Part shown: in pieces, positions 46,679 through 56,299 of the stretch
Layout: each line of letters starts with the position of its first letter
Numbering within the stretch: the stretch's first letter is position 1
DNA from: an uncultured Opitutia bacterium
Lineage (GTDB): Bacteria > Verrucomicrobiota > Verrucomicrobiia > Opitutales > UBA953
DNA length: 64,000 nucleotides
Direction: 5' to 3'
Assembly: GCA_903840355.1 (NCBI GenBank)
Contig: CAIMFJ010000004.1
Location: 372,001 to 436,000 of the forward strand
The notes under the pieces: model-generated
Told to the model about the DNA's origin: nothing
Database searches by the model: none
The model's input: only the letters and a program-made list of their open reading frames with translations
Position numbers and translations under genes: made by a program

Positions 46679-48355
46679 ATGGCTGACGACAAGGTGATTT
46701 TTACGATGACGGGGGTAACCAAGTTTTTTGAAAAGAAACCGGTTTTCCGCGATATTTCCCTGTCATACTTTTATGGGGCTAAGATTGGGGTCCTCGGTCT
46801 AAATGGCTCGGGTAAGTCCACTTTGCTGAAAATCATGGCGGGGGAGGACAAGGAATTCGATGGTTCCATTAGTCAAGTGCCAGGCTTTACCTTGGGTTAC
46901 TTGGCCCAAGAGCCTCAATTAGATGAGCATCTCACGGTCCAAGAGTGTGTTATGCAAGCGGCCGCCGGGATGAAAGCGTTGCTTGATGAGTATGATGATA
47001 CCTTCGTTCAGGTATCGGCCACGGATGACCCCAAGGAGCAGGAGAAGATTTTGGCCCGTCAGGCGGAAATTCAAACAATTTTGGACACCCGGGGCGGCTG
47101 GGATTTAGACGCGCGGATTGAAATGGCTATGGAGGCCTTGCGCTGCCCGCCTGGCGATGCCTTGGTTGCAAAACTATCCGGTGGGGAAAAGCGCCGCGTG
47201 GCGATGTGCCGACTGCTCTTAATGGAGCCAGACATTCTACTTTTGGACGAACCGACCAATCATTTGGATGCTGACACGGTGGGCTGGCTGGAGCGTCACT
47301 TGCAGAATTATAAAGGAACCGTCATTGCCATCACGCACGATCGATACTTTTTAGATAACGTCGCTGGCTGGATTTTAGAACTCGATCGGGGTCGCGGGAT
47401 TCCGTGGAAGGGCAATTATTCTTCTTGGTTGGAGCAAAAGCAACGTCGCCTCGATGCCGAGGAGAAACAAGCCGTGGCGCGTCAACGTTCGATGGAGCGT
47501 GAACGTGAATGGGCGAATGCCTCGCCCAAAGCCCGGATGGCTAAGAATAAAGCCCGTTTACGAGCCTACGAACAGATGTTGTCGCAAGACCAAGGTCAGC
47601 AAGAGAAGTCCGTGGAAATTTGGATTCCCCCCGGCCCCCGTCTCGGTGGTTCCGTGATTGAAGCTCGTGGTTTGATGAAAAGTTTTGGCGATCGGATTCT
47701 CATGGAGGATGTGAGTTTCTCGCTCCCTGCCGGAGGTATTGTTGGCGTGGTCGGTCCAAATGGCGTTGGTAAAACGACGTTATTTAGAATGATTACGGGT
47801 TTAGAAAAACCCGACCGCGGTACCCTGACGTTGGGGGATACGGTGAAAATTGCGTACGTGGATCAAACGCGTGATGCTTTGCCTGCCGATAAACCTTTAT
47901 GGGAAGCGATTTCCGACAGCCAAGACATGGTACATCTCGGTAAGCTGATGATTCCCGCCCGGGCTTACGCCGCCCGCTTTGGGTTCACGGGTGATGTGCA
48001 ACAACGCAAGGTTGGCGTGATGTCGGGTGGGGAGCGTAATCGTATTCACTTAGCCCGTTTGATTAAATCTGGTGCTAACGTGCTCTTACTCGACGAGCCC
48101 ACGAATGACTTGGATGTAAATACAATTCGGGCCTTGGAGGATGCTTTAGATACGTTCGCAGGTTGTGCGGTGATTGTAACGCACGACCGTTGGTTCCTCG
48201 ACCGCGTGGCGACGCATATCATGGCGTTTGAAGGCGATAGCAAAGTCGTCTGGCATGAAGGTAATTATAGCGATTACCTTGAAGCCCGGCGCCAACGCCT
48301 GGGCATCGACTCGGATACCCCGCGCCGTCCTAAATACCGTCGTTTGACTCGCTAA
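46679..48355 (+). CDS. ettA: Energy-dependent translational throttle protein EttA (ABC-F)
   Basis: EttA binds the ribosomal E site and gates the first elongation steps according to the ATP/ADP ratio. ATG 46679 gives 558 residues (a GTG two codons earlier is possible). It has two ABC domains: Walker A GLNGSGKST and GPNGVGKTT, signatures LSGGEKRRV and MSGGERNRI, and DEPTNHLD/DEPTNDLD. Length and the linker with the basic KARMAKNKARLRAYEQ segment fit EttA rather than Uup or YheS. There are no membrane segments. The last 26 nt overlap the convergent malQ gene. Confidence 0.95.
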   Translation: MADDKVIFTMTGVTKFFEKKPVFRDISLSYFYGAKIGVLGLNGSGKSTLLKIMAGEDKEFDGSISQVPGFTLGYLAQEPQLDEHLTVQECVMQAAAGMKALLDEYDDTFVQVSATDDPKEQEKILARQAEIQTILDTRGGWDLDARIEMAMEALRCPPGDALVAKLSGGEKRRVAMCRLLLMEPDILLLDEPTNHLDADTVGWLERHLQNYKGTVIAITHDRYFLDNVAGWILELDRGRGIPWKGNYSSWLEQKQRRLDAEEKQAVARQRSMEREREWANASPKARMAKNKARLRAYEQMLSQDQGQQEKSVEIWIPPGPRLGGSVIEARGLMKSFGDRILMEDVSFSLPAGGIVGVVGPNGVGKTTLFRMITGLEKPDRGTLTLGDTVKIAYVDQTRDALPADKPLWEAISDSQDMVHLGKLMIPARAYAARFGFTGDVQQRKVGVMSGGERNRIHLARLIKSGANVLLLDEPTNDLDVNTIRALEDALDTFAGCAVIVTHDRWFLDRVATHIMAFEGDSKVVWHEGNYSDYLEARRQRLGIDSDTPRRPKYRRLTR

Positions 48356-49844
48356 GGCGCTGACTCTTTTGCAAGCGTTGCTTCCACGCCGGAGCCGCTT
48401 GCATTAACGTTTCAAATTGTACGTTGGTCAGTCGCCAAGTCCAATTTCCTTGGGGGTTACCAGGGGTGTTGAACCGGGCGTTTTCATCGAGTCCAAGTAA
48501 GTCTTGTGCTGGAATGAAAGCTGCGATGGCAGGGGAGTTCAAAGCCACTTCCGCAAAATGCAGGTGCGGTTGTGCTAAGTCTCCGTAGAGTTGATGCAGC
48601 GTGGATTTTTCGATGTCGGATAATTGTTTATACCAACCGACGACGGTGTCGTTGTCATGGGTTCCGGTGTAGACCACGCGATCGGGGGTAATATTATCTG
48701 GGTGGTGTGGATTGCCTTCGGGTGGTCCACCGAAGCCGAATTGTAAGACCGACATCCCGGGAAGTGCAGAGGCACGGCGTAGGACTTCGACGCCAGGAGA
48801 GAGCAGTCCAAGGTCTTCGGCGACGAGAGGAAGGTCGCCTACTGCTTGCGTGAAGGCGAGGTCAGGCCCCGCACACCATTGCCCTTGGCGAGCGTTAGGA
48901 GAACCTGCTGGCACGCTCCAGAAGTCGTGTAAGCCACGGAAATGGTCGATGCGGATGGCATCGAAGAAAGTTAAATCGTGCTGGATGCGCGAACGCCACC
49001 AACTAAATTGATCTGCTTGGTGACGCTCCCAGCGATAGAGCGGGTTGCCCCAGAGTTGACCGTCGGCGGCAAAGTAATCGGGCGGCACGCCGGCTACTGC
49101 GGTGGGTGCACCGGTAGCATCTAACTGAAAAAGTTCGGGGTGGAATTTGGCATCACAGCCGTCCGCGGAGACGTAAATTGGTTCGTCGCCAAAAAGTGTC
49201 ACGCCGCGTTGCTGAGCATAAGCACGCAACTCCTGCCACTGTTGTTGGAAGAGGAACTGCAGCACGGCCGCTTCGATTTGCAGCGAGTTGGGTGCTACTA
49301 AGTCAGTCCATTGGGCAGGGGCGGCAAACTGATATTTTTCGCGCAGGGCGGAGAACTTTTGCCACGACGTTAGCCAACTAGCCTCTCGTTTACAGTATGC
49401 TAAAAAACCCTGATCATGTTGGAGGAGGGTGGCTCCGCGGTGTGCTGCCGTTTTGAGTAACGGACGTAATTGCTCCCAGAGTCTACCGTAGTCGGTGTTC
49501 TCGTCCCCGTGACGCTGCAGGGGGGCGACCTCTTCCGGCTTTAAGAGGCCTCGTTTTACTAAATCAGCGAGGTCTAGCAGGTAGGGGTTGCTGGCAAAAA
49601 CTGAAAGTGCTTGGTATGGCGAGTCGCCATAGCCAGTAGGACCAATCGGGCAAACCTGCCACCAGCTGAAACCCGCGGCGTGGAGGAAATCGACAAAGCG
49701 TTTGGCTTCGGCTCCCAGCGATCCTACCGGTCCATGGCCCTGTAAGGCCGTGATGTGTAGTAGTACCCCTGCGGTGCGGCGAGGAAAGGCCCGACAAGTA
49801 AACTGAGCGGTGGTCGCTACGTTAGGGCGACGGTTCGCATCCAT
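48330..49844 (-). CDS. malQ: 4-alpha-glucanotransferase (amylomaltase)
   Basis: MalQ transfers maltosyl and longer glucan units and feeds glycogen or maltodextrin metabolism in the cytoplasm. The 504-residue GH77 protein has the family start (GFSWWQVCPIGPTGYGDSPYQ, about 53-73) and the catalytic residues in IRIDHFRG (Asp, about 295), LVAEDLG (Glu, about 342) and GTHDNDT (Asp, about 393). It is 1 nt downstream of the SurA-like gene and last in an mfd operon, an unexpected partner for a sugar enzyme. Its 3' end overlaps ettA by 26 nt. Confidence 0.95.
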   Translation of the reverse strand: MDANRRPNVATTAQFTCRAFPRRTAGVLLHITALQGHGPVGSLGAEAKRFVDFLHAAGFSWWQVCPIGPTGYGDSPYQALSVFASNPYLLDLADLVKRGLLKPEEVAPLQRHGDENTDYGRLWEQLRPLLKTAAHRGATLLQHDQGFLAYCKREASWLTSWQKFSALREKYQFAAPAQWTDLVAPNSLQIEAAVLQFLFQQQWQELRAYAQQRGVTLFGDEPIYVSADGCDAKFHPELFQLDATGAPTAVAGVPPDYFAADGQLWGNPLYRWERHQADQFSWWRSRIQHDLTFFDAIRIDHFRGLHDFWSVPAGSPNARQGQWCAGPDLAFTQAVGDLPLVAEDLGLLSPGVEVLRRASALPGMSVLQFGFGGPPEGNPHHPDNITPDRVVYTGTHDNDTVVGWYKQLSDIEKSTLHQLYGDLAQPHLHFAEVALNSPAIAAFIPAQDLLGLDENARFNTPGNPQGNWTWRLTNVQFETLMQAAPAWKQRLQKSQRLSESNDGI

Positions 49845-49845
49845 T

Positions 49846-50934
49846 TTAGCGCGTTTCGACGAGATGCTTTTGACGTAACTCGTTCAACCACTTTTCGACG
49901 ACCGATGTGGTGCTTTCTGCTCGGACTCGATTTTCGCATTCCGCAAACACATCTTGTTCCGTGATGCTGGCATAACCCTTATCGCGATGCCCATCGCGAC
50001 GGAGGATGAGCCAGATTTTGCGGGCACCCGGAATATCGAATTTAATCGCACTAGAAGTTTCGCCGTCCTTGAGCGTGTTCAACGTCTTCCCGATTTTTTC
50101 GTTAAGTTGCTCGATATCAAACCAGCCAATTTCACCGCCCTTGGCAGCATAGTCATCACTGCTGACTAATTTCGCCACATCGGCGAAACCGAGTTCTTTA
50201 CCTTTTTGATTGGCGTTAGTGAGGTTATACTTGGCAATCGCGTCCGGAATTTTTTCTGGATGACCTACGGCATCAGCCCAAGTTTGGGCTCGCGTCTCCG
50301 CTTCTTCGGCACTTTCTGCGGCGCCTTGAGTGATGGTGATTTGGTGAATCTGAAACTGTTCTTTGCGGAGGAACCGGGCCTTATTCTTGTCGTAGTATTC
50401 TTGAATTCGCCCCGGACTCACTTCCATGGCGGCTTTGCGAATTTGGCCAATCATGTAATCGAAGACGATTTTATCTTCGATGGTTTTGCGGTAGGCCAAG
50501 GGGGTGGTGCCTTGTTCGCGCAGGGCGGCTACGAAACGATTACGATCGCCCCCGAAGTCGCGGCGAATGGTTTCCTCGATTTCTTGGTCGATGTACATCG
50601 AGGGCAACTTGCCCGTACCTAATTTAAATTCCGCAATCACGAGTTGGCGGTCGGCGATATTTTTTAAGGTCTCGTGGGCGGCCGTTTCGAGGGCCTTATT
50701 AAATTCCGAGTCGTTTTTGGCACTGGCGCGAATCTGGCTAATGACCGGCTCGATTTGGCGACGTACGTCGGAAAGGGTGATGCCCTGGCCATCGGCCGTC
50801 CCGGCGATACGATCCGCATTCATTTCGGACCAGCGTCGGGCGGCGACTTCTTCGAGCGTGGGAGCCTTGTTTTGGGCAAAGGAGCTGGCCGCCAGAAAGA
50901 GAGGCAAAGTGGAAAGGGAGAAGAGAAATTTCAT
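49846..50934 (-). CDS. SurA-like periplasmic peptidyl-prolyl isomerase
   Basis: The 362-residue protein has a signal peptide (about 1-20, SSFAQ), a SurA_N-type chaperone segment (about 40-180, with ITLSDVRRQIEP and QLVIAEF) and a parvulin-like domain (about 190-310, with FQIHQITIT and GGEIGWFD). SurA homologues escort outer-membrane proteins. The isomerase domain is somewhat degenerate, so the chaperone function may dominate. The start overlaps the mfd stop (ATGA, 50931-50934), a pairing also met in other bacteria. Confidence 0.87.
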   Translation of the reverse strand: MKFLFSLSTLPLFLAASSFAQNKAPTLEEVAARRWSEMNADRIAGTADGQGITLSDVRRQIEPVISQIRASAKNDSEFNKALETAAHETLKNIADRQLVIAEFKLGTGKLPSMYIDQEIEETIRRDFGGDRNRFVAALREQGTTPLAYRKTIEDKIVFDYMIGQIRKAAMEVSPGRIQEYYDKNKARFLRKEQFQIHQITITQGAAESAEEAETRAQTWADAVGHPEKIPDAIAKYNLTNANQKGKELGFADVAKLVSSDDYAAKGGEIGWFDIEQLNEKIGKTLNTLKDGETSSAIKFDIPGARKIWLILRRDGHRDKGYASITEQDVFAECENRVRAESTTSVVEKWLNELRQKHLVETR

Positions 50935-53900
50935 CGGCTAGGCGGAGCGGGAAGTCGCGACAAGAAGCCACGAATTTCTCGGAGTTTCCTAAGTGGGTCC
51001 TTCACCGTCAAGCGGGGAAAGCGGTTTCCAATCAGGATTGGGGTGGGAGTTTTGGTTTGGGCCACGGATAAGCACTTTAATTGCGTGCCATCGGTTTGGA
51101 TTTGAATGACGCCCTTTTGCTCTGCCAGGCAGCGAATTTCGGCTAACCGTACTAAGGCCGCAGCTTCAGGCGGGAGTGGGCCATAACGGTCTATCAACGA
51201 GGCTTCTAGTTCCTTTAATTCCTTGGTATAATTAATCAGCGCGAGCCGTCGAAAAGCTTCAATACGCAGTCGGGTTTCAGGCAGCCAAGCCGAGGGTAAG
51301 GTTGCTGTCAGAATGGGACCTTGTTCGGTGCGGTGACTTTCTTGTGACGGTCCCAGGGGAGCTTGGGTGTGTAAGACAAAGTCTAAATTGATTTCACAAC
51401 GCTCCACGAATGGACCCTGCTTACCTTGAATTTTAGCAACGGAGCGACGAAGTAATTGACAGTAAAGATCGAAGCCCACGGTCGCCACGTGGCCGCTTTG
51501 AGCCGCTCCGAGGATATTACCAGCCCCGCGTAACTCGAGGTCGCGCATGGCAATGCGGAATCCTGCCCCTAACTGATTGTATTGTCGAATGGCTGAAAGC
51601 CTTCGCTGTGCCGTGCCAATCAGCGTCGCGTGACGGTGGAGGAATAGGTAAGCGTAGGCTTGACGATTAAAGCGTCCGACGCGGCCACGCAGTTGGTAGA
51701 GTTGGGCGAGGCCAAACCGATCGGCCCCTTCAATGATGAGGGTATTACAATTCGGAATGTCTAAACCGGTTTCAATAATCGTCGTGCAGACGAGGATGTC
51801 GTATTCGCCCGCTACAAACGCTGCCATCGTGTCTTCAAGTTCGCCTGAGCCCATTTGCCCGTGACCTACAATGATACGGGCTTGAGGTACTAGAGCCGCA
51901 AGGCGTTCGGCCACGGCTTGAATCGTTTCCACGCGGTTATGAAGGTAGAAAACTTGCCCCCCGCGCGAGAGCTCTGCCTTCACGGCATCACGTACGAGTT
52001 TTTCATCATAACTTCTAACAATGGTCCGAATGGGCAGGCGTTCGCGGGGGGGAGTTTCGATGACGCTCAAGTCGCGGGCGCCGACCAGCGCAAGGTAAAG
52101 GGTACGTGGAATGGGTGTCGCACTCATCGCCAAGACATCGACTTCCTTACGGAGTTGCTTGAGCTTTTCTTTATGCCGTACGCCGAAGCGGTGTTCTTCG
52201 TCGATGATGACTAAGCCGAGTTTTTTGAAATGCGTGCCATCGGATAATAAAGCGTGGGTGCCAATGACGATATCGACGAGCCCTTCCTCGGCACGTTTTC
52301 TTATCAATGTTTTTTGCTTTAGCGTACGGAAACTGCTGAGCATTTCTACGCTCACGGGCCAGCGTTGGAGGCGTTCCCGGAAAGTGAGGTAGTGTTGTTG
52401 TGCCAAGACCGTGGTCGGGGCCAAGAAAGCCACTTGGCGACCACCGAGAACGCATTTGAACGCCGCCCGCAAAGCGACCTCTGTTTTTCCAAAACCGACA
52501 TCTCCACTGATGACTCGATCCATTGGGACAGGACGCTCCATGTCACGTTTAGTGTCGGCAATGGCCTTGGCTTGGTCGGGTGTTTCGCGATGTAAGAACG
52601 ACCTTTCAAATTCCCCCATCCAGGGGTGCTCTTCGTCTTTCGGGTGGGCGATGCCGACGCGCGAGGTGCGCTCGGCTTGCAAGGAAAGCAGTTGGGCGGC
52701 CAGGTCGTCGGTGGATTTTTCAGCGGCTTTGCGAGAGCGTTCCCAGCCCCCGCCACCTAATTTAGAAAGCTTGGGATGCTGTCGCCCTAGTCCAATGTAC
52801 CGCGTTAAGAGGTGCGATTCCCGCAGGGCGAGGTGCAACTTGGCTTGGTCCGCAAATTCTAAACAAATAAACTCTTCCGTGCGGCCGTCGTGTTCGTGCG
52901 TCTGAATGCCGCGAAAAAGGCAAATGCCTTGCGTGGCGTGTACGAGGGCATCGCCATGTGCCACTTCGCCAAAATCTAAGGCTCGACCAACTGCTGCTTT
53001 TAAAGTGACGCGACGTTTGGGAAGTGTCGCGAGGGCTCGTTTACGACGACCAAAAAACTCGCGTTCAGTTAATAAAACTAGGCCATTTTTTAGTAAACCA
53101 GTTAGCTGGCCGGGCGGGATGAGGATGCCGCCGCTAAAACGTGCGAGGAGGACGCGGGGTTGGAAATTCTTTAACTTTAAATCCCGTACCTCTTGCTGTA
53201 ATCGCTCAATCGAAGCTTCGCTGTCGCCGGTGATGAGGCAGGGACGGCCATCCTGACTGAGCGAGGCAGCGGCGCGTAGGATTTGTGAGCGATTATCTTG
53301 GCCGTCTTCACCTGCACCAATGCCCAGAATCTCGGCAGGTTCACACTTGAGTGCCCGACTCGTAAACCCTGCCGGGGCCTCGTCATTTTCTTCTAATCTC
53401 AAAAAGTCGACGGGTTGGGTGAGGACTTCTTGGCAGAGGGGGTCATCTAAACTTTGTTCGACGGTCACAAGGAGGGTTCCCGGAGGTAAGTGACGAAAGA
53501 AAGGCACATCGCGGGTGAGTCCTTCGTCGCGCCGTGGGGCGTAAATTACCAGTCCATCGATTTCGCCTTCACTCAGTTGGGTCGTAGGATCAAAGGGACG
53601 AAGTGATTCAATCGTGTCACCAAACAAGTCAACCCGCACCGGCATTTGGGCGTTGAGAGGGTAGACGTCGATAATCCCCCCGCGGAGGGCAAACTCCCCT
53701 GGTTGTTCGCACAGCACCTCGTGAGCGTAGCCGAATTCCGCAGCGAGTTTTTTGGCTAAAGTTTGCAGGTCGAGCGAAGCCCCCTTGCGCAGCAGAATTT
53801 CTTGCTGGTTGGTTTGTTCAGGAGCGGGGGCTAGGCGGGTGAGTGATCCGGGGGTGCAGGCAATGAGCAACGGATTTTGCGGGGTGTGCTGTCCGTGTCT

Positions 53901-54164
53901 TAGGGCCGCGAGGACGCCTAAGAGGTCGCAATCCGCTTCAAAGGCGGGTACTGCGGCATCGGCTTCCGTCAAGGTGCGGCAGGTAGGCTGGGCCCCATGC
54001 AGGGTGCTTAAGAGGTGGGCAGTTTCTTCTTCAAGAATTTCGGCCGTGCCCAAATTGGAGGCGAGCAAGACCAGCACCGCCCGCTCACTGCCTTGGGAGC
54101 AGGCACAAGCCGGCCAAGCGTGCGGGGGCACGCCTGTCAGTGCTTGTGGCGACTGGGTTGGCAT
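50931..54164 (-). CDS. mfd: Transcription-repair coupling factor Mfd
   Basis: Mfd removes RNA polymerase stalled at DNA lesions and recruits UvrA. ATG 54164 gives 1077 residues; the frame is open 156 nt further but that part is not conserved-looking. Domains in order: a UvrB-like N-terminal module (about 25-300, rather short), the RNA polymerase-interacting CarD-like domain (about 400-470, starting AVGRALDFGEVAHGD), the helicase motor with GDVGFGKTEVAL (near 555), DEEHRFGV (near 656) and the GRVGR motif, and a C-terminal TRCF domain. It is first in mfd-ppi-malQ. Confidence 0.97.
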   Translation of the reverse strand: MPTQSPQALTGVPPHAWPACACSQGSERAVLVLLASNLGTAEILEEETAHLLSTLHGAQPTCRTLTEADAAVPAFEADCDLLGVLAALRHGQHTPQNPLLIACTPGSLTRLAPAPEQTNQQEILLRKGASLDLQTLAKKLAAEFGYAHEVLCEQPGEFALRGGIIDVYPLNAQMPVRVDLFGDTIESLRPFDPTTQLSEGEIDGLVIYAPRRDEGLTRDVPFFRHLPPGTLLVTVEQSLDDPLCQEVLTQPVDFLRLEENDEAPAGFTSRALKCEPAEILGIGAGEDGQDNRSQILRAAASLSQDGRPCLITGDSEASIERLQQEVRDLKLKNFQPRVLLARFSGGILIPPGQLTGLLKNGLVLLTEREFFGRRKRALATLPKRRVTLKAAVGRALDFGEVAHGDALVHATQGICLFRGIQTHEHDGRTEEFICLEFADQAKLHLALRESHLLTRYIGLGRQHPKLSKLGGGGWERSRKAAEKSTDDLAAQLLSLQAERTSRVGIAHPKDEEHPWMGEFERSFLHRETPDQAKAIADTKRDMERPVPMDRVISGDVGFGKTEVALRAAFKCVLGGRQVAFLAPTTVLAQQHYLTFRERLQRWPVSVEMLSSFRTLKQKTLIRKRAEEGLVDIVIGTHALLSDGTHFKKLGLVIIDEEHRFGVRHKEKLKQLRKEVDVLAMSATPIPRTLYLALVGARDLSVIETPPRERLPIRTIVRSYDEKLVRDAVKAELSRGGQVFYLHNRVETIQAVAERLAALVPQARIIVGHGQMGSGELEDTMAAFVAGEYDILVCTTIIETGLDIPNCNTLIIEGADRFGLAQLYQLRGRVGRFNRQAYAYLFLHRHATLIGTAQRRLSAIRQYNQLGAGFRIAMRDLELRGAGNILGAAQSGHVATVGFDLYCQLLRRSVAKIQGKQGPFVERCEINLDFVLHTQAPLGPSQESHRTEQGPILTATLPSAWLPETRLRIEAFRRLALINYTKELKELEASLIDRYGPLPPEAAALVRLAEIRCLAEQKGVIQIQTDGTQLKCLSVAQTKTPTPILIGNRFPRLTVKDPLRKLREIRGFLSRLPAPPSR

Positions 54165-54311
54165 CTCCCTGCATCGAGTCAGACTATCTCCCTTCGTCAA
54201 ACTCAAGCGAAGGAATCCCGCGTGTCTAAGGAGTTTGGAGAATTTTTCCGCGATTTCGTTGCAGGGTTGAATTCTGACACCAAGGCGGTAAAAATTTCTC
54301 ACCCCACTCTT

Positions 54312-55205
54312 ATGCTGCAACTGCGTTTACTCTTGGTTTGGTGTGCAACGTTCGGTGCCCTTGTGGCGGCTGAATTCGAAAACTTGGCTCATCAAAAAGT
54401 CGTTTTCTTGGGCGATAGTATCACGCAGGCCGGCGGGTATGTTTCTTTTGCCGATTATTACCTGCAGAAAACCAAGCCAGCGTTGCATGCGGAGGTTTAT
54501 GGCTTGGGGCTTTCGAGTGAAACGCTTTCAGGTTTGAGTGAACCTAATCATGCCAACGGGGCTTTCCCTCGGCCTTGTTTGTTTGAGCGACTCGGTCGTC
54601 TTTTAGAACGCGTGAAGCCGGATGTCGTCTTTGCGTGTTACGGGATGAATGATGGGATTTACTTACCCTTAGACGATGTGCGTTTCGCGGCCTTTAAAAA
54701 GGGGGTGCAGCAATTAATCGATCAATGTCATGCCGCGGGGGTGAAACAGGTTTATTTAATCACGCCCCCAATTTATGACCGCCAAACCGACGCCGCTCAT
54801 TTTAATTATGATACCGTCTTAACCGCCTACGCCGCATGGGAACTGACCTTAAAAGAATCTGGGTTAACGGTCATTGATTTACATACCGCGATGCGAAAGG
54901 CTCGGGAAACTCGCACGGAGGTTTTCTCGAAAGACGGCGTGCACCCTGGGGATGAAGGGCATTGGTTGATGACTAAGACGGTTTTAAGCAGTTTAGGACT
55001 GCCTTTACCAGAGCTGAAGCTTGCGGAGATTCAGGCCGATCCAGTCTTTAAGCAGGTGGATTTATTACGTCGCCATCGTGCTACCCACTGGATGAATTAC
55101 GTCGGTTACACGCGGCAAAAAACGGTGCCGCCCACACCGCTGGGGGCTGCGGTGCAACAAGCTCAAGAGATTCAGCAAAAAATCGACGAGTTGCTCGCGA
55201 AGTAA
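54312..55205 (+). CDS. Exported SGNH/GDSL-type hydrolase
   Basis: The 297-residue protein starts at ATG 54312 with a signal peptide (about 1-20, ALVAAE). The SGNH blocks are visible: block I VFLGDSITQAG (Ser nucleophile, about 36), block III ACYGMNDG (Asn, about 113-120) and block V DGVHPGDEGH (Asp/His, about 211-220). Such enzymes are esterases or acyl hydrolases acting on carbohydrates or lipids; the substrate is unknown. The C-terminal 70 residues contain a WMNY segment and a terminal helix. It diverges from mfd with 147 nt between starts. Confidence 0.93.
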   Translation: MLQLRLLLVWCATFGALVAAEFENLAHQKVVFLGDSITQAGGYVSFADYYLQKTKPALHAEVYGLGLSSETLSGLSEPNHANGAFPRPCLFERLGRLLERVKPDVVFACYGMNDGIYLPLDDVRFAAFKKGVQQLIDQCHAAGVKQVYLITPPIYDRQTDAAHFNYDTVLTAYAAWELTLKESGLTVIDLHTAMRKARETRTEVFSKDGVHPGDEGHWLMTKTVLSSLGLPLPELKLAEIQADPVFKQVDLLRRHRATHWMNYVGYTRQKTVPPTPLGAAVQQAQEIQQKIDELLAK

Positions 55206-55211
55206 TTTTCG

Positions 55212-55511
55212 ATGAACGTTGCTGAACTCAAAGCTTCTATTGTGCGCGATAAAGTGCCGCCTGACCAACTTACGGAATCAGGTCGGGCTTTATGGCTCAT
55301 GGGTAAGGGGCAATGGCAAGAAGCCCATGAAATTGTGCAAGAGATGGAAAATGCCGAAGGCTCGTGGTTGCATGGCTTGGCGCACCTTTACGAGGGCGAT
55401 GTTAGTAATGCCCATTACTGGTTCCATCTGGCAGGCCGTCCCGCCGTGCCTTTGCGCAAACACTTAGAACTCTGGGAGCAAATCGCGTCAGAAGTCGTGC
55501 TCGCCCGATAG
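55212..55511 (+). CDS. Unknown small protein, 99 residues, TPR-like
   Basis: I assign no function. The sequence is helical and soluble, with repeated Trp/His/Ala patterns (ALWLMGKGQWQEAHEIVQ and AHLYEGDVSNAHYWFHLAG) that resemble two tetratricopeptide-type helical hairpins. It follows the SGNH gene by 6 nt, so it is co-transcribed with it, and ends 5 nt before the convergent parA stop. A cytoplasmic scaffold or unrecognised regulator are both possible. Confidence 0.75.
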   Translation: MNVAELKASIVRDKVPPDQLTESGRALWLMGKGQWQEAHEIVQEMENAEGSWLHGLAHLYEGDVSNAHYWFHLAGRPAVPLRKHLELWEQIASEVVLAR

Positions 55512-55516
55512 AGAAC

Positions 55517-56296
55517 TTATTTCTTGAGCTTAAAACGCTCTGCGAACTCTTTGGCGAGGGCTTCGTAGGCTACGGACCCTGGTGAATGAAGGTCGTATTC
55601 GAAAATTGTTTTACCGTGGCTGGGGCACTCCGAAAGACGAATCGTCCGTGGAATCATCGCTTTCATCACCAGTGCGGGGAAGTGAGTTTTAACTTCTTCG
55701 ACCACTTGGCGTGAGAGGTTCGTCCGCACGTCATACATCGTCATGATGATTGCACCGACCGAGAGTTTGTCGCCGGCACCGGCGCCTTTAAGTTGCTCAA
55801 CGATGCCGAGGATTTGGCCAAGTCCTTCCATTGCGAGGTATTCGGTTTGCAGGGTGACGATTAAAAAGTCTGCGGCCGAGAGCGCATTCATCGACAACAT
55901 GCCGAGGGCCGGTGGGCAATCGATGAGAATTGCGTCGTATTTACGCGAACTAACCAAGGGCTGCAGCCCTTCCTGCATGCGCGATAAGTAATTTTCGGCC
56001 TGCGAAAGTTCAGCTTCGACGGCGGCGAGGTCGACTTCGGAAGGAATCAGGTCTAATTTATCGGTCGACGTTTTGACAATCATGTCGGTCGCTTGGGCTT
56101 CCCCGTGAAACACGCGATAGAGCGAGCGTCCAGGCGTTTTCTCGATCCCGAGAGCACTCGTGGCGTTCGCTTGGGCATCGAGGTCGATTAACAGCGTGTG
56201 GAGGCCTAAGCGGGCTAAACCCGCAGCGAGGTTAACGGCCGTGGTGGTTTTGCCCACGCCGCCCTTTTGATTCGCAATAGCAAAGACGGGGGTCAT
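55517..56296 (-). CDS. parA: ParA/Soj-family chromosome partitioning ATPase
   Basis: The 259-residue protein has the deviant Walker A motif KGGVGKTT (11-18), Walker A' (LLIDLDAQANAT, about 35-46), Walker B (AILIDCPPALG, about 121-131) and a C-terminal basic region for DNA binding. It lacks an N-terminal helix-turn-helix, so it is the chromosomal Soj type. The usual partner parB does not follow: the gene ends against a convergent unknown gene, and fabV lies 3 nt upstream in the same operon. Confidence 0.93.
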   Translation of the reverse strand: MTPVFAIANQKGGVGKTTTAVNLAAGLARLGLHTLLIDLDAQANATSALGIEKTPGRSLYRVFHGEAQATDMIVKTSTDKLDLIPSEVDLAAVEAELSQAENYLSRMQEGLQPLVSSRKYDAILIDCPPALGMLSMNALSAADFLIVTLQTEYLAMEGLGQILGIVEQLKGAGAGDKLSVGAIIMTMYDVRTNLSRQVVEEVKTHFPALVMKAMIPRTIRLSECPSHGKTIFEYDLHSPGSVAYEALAKEFAERFKLKK

Positions 56297-56299
56297 GGC

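Noticed and set aside
48330-48355. Sequencing error at the ettA/malQ overlap
   Set aside because: Both proteins have plausible family C-termini and other convergent pairs here also touch or overlap, so a real 26-nt overlap is more likely.
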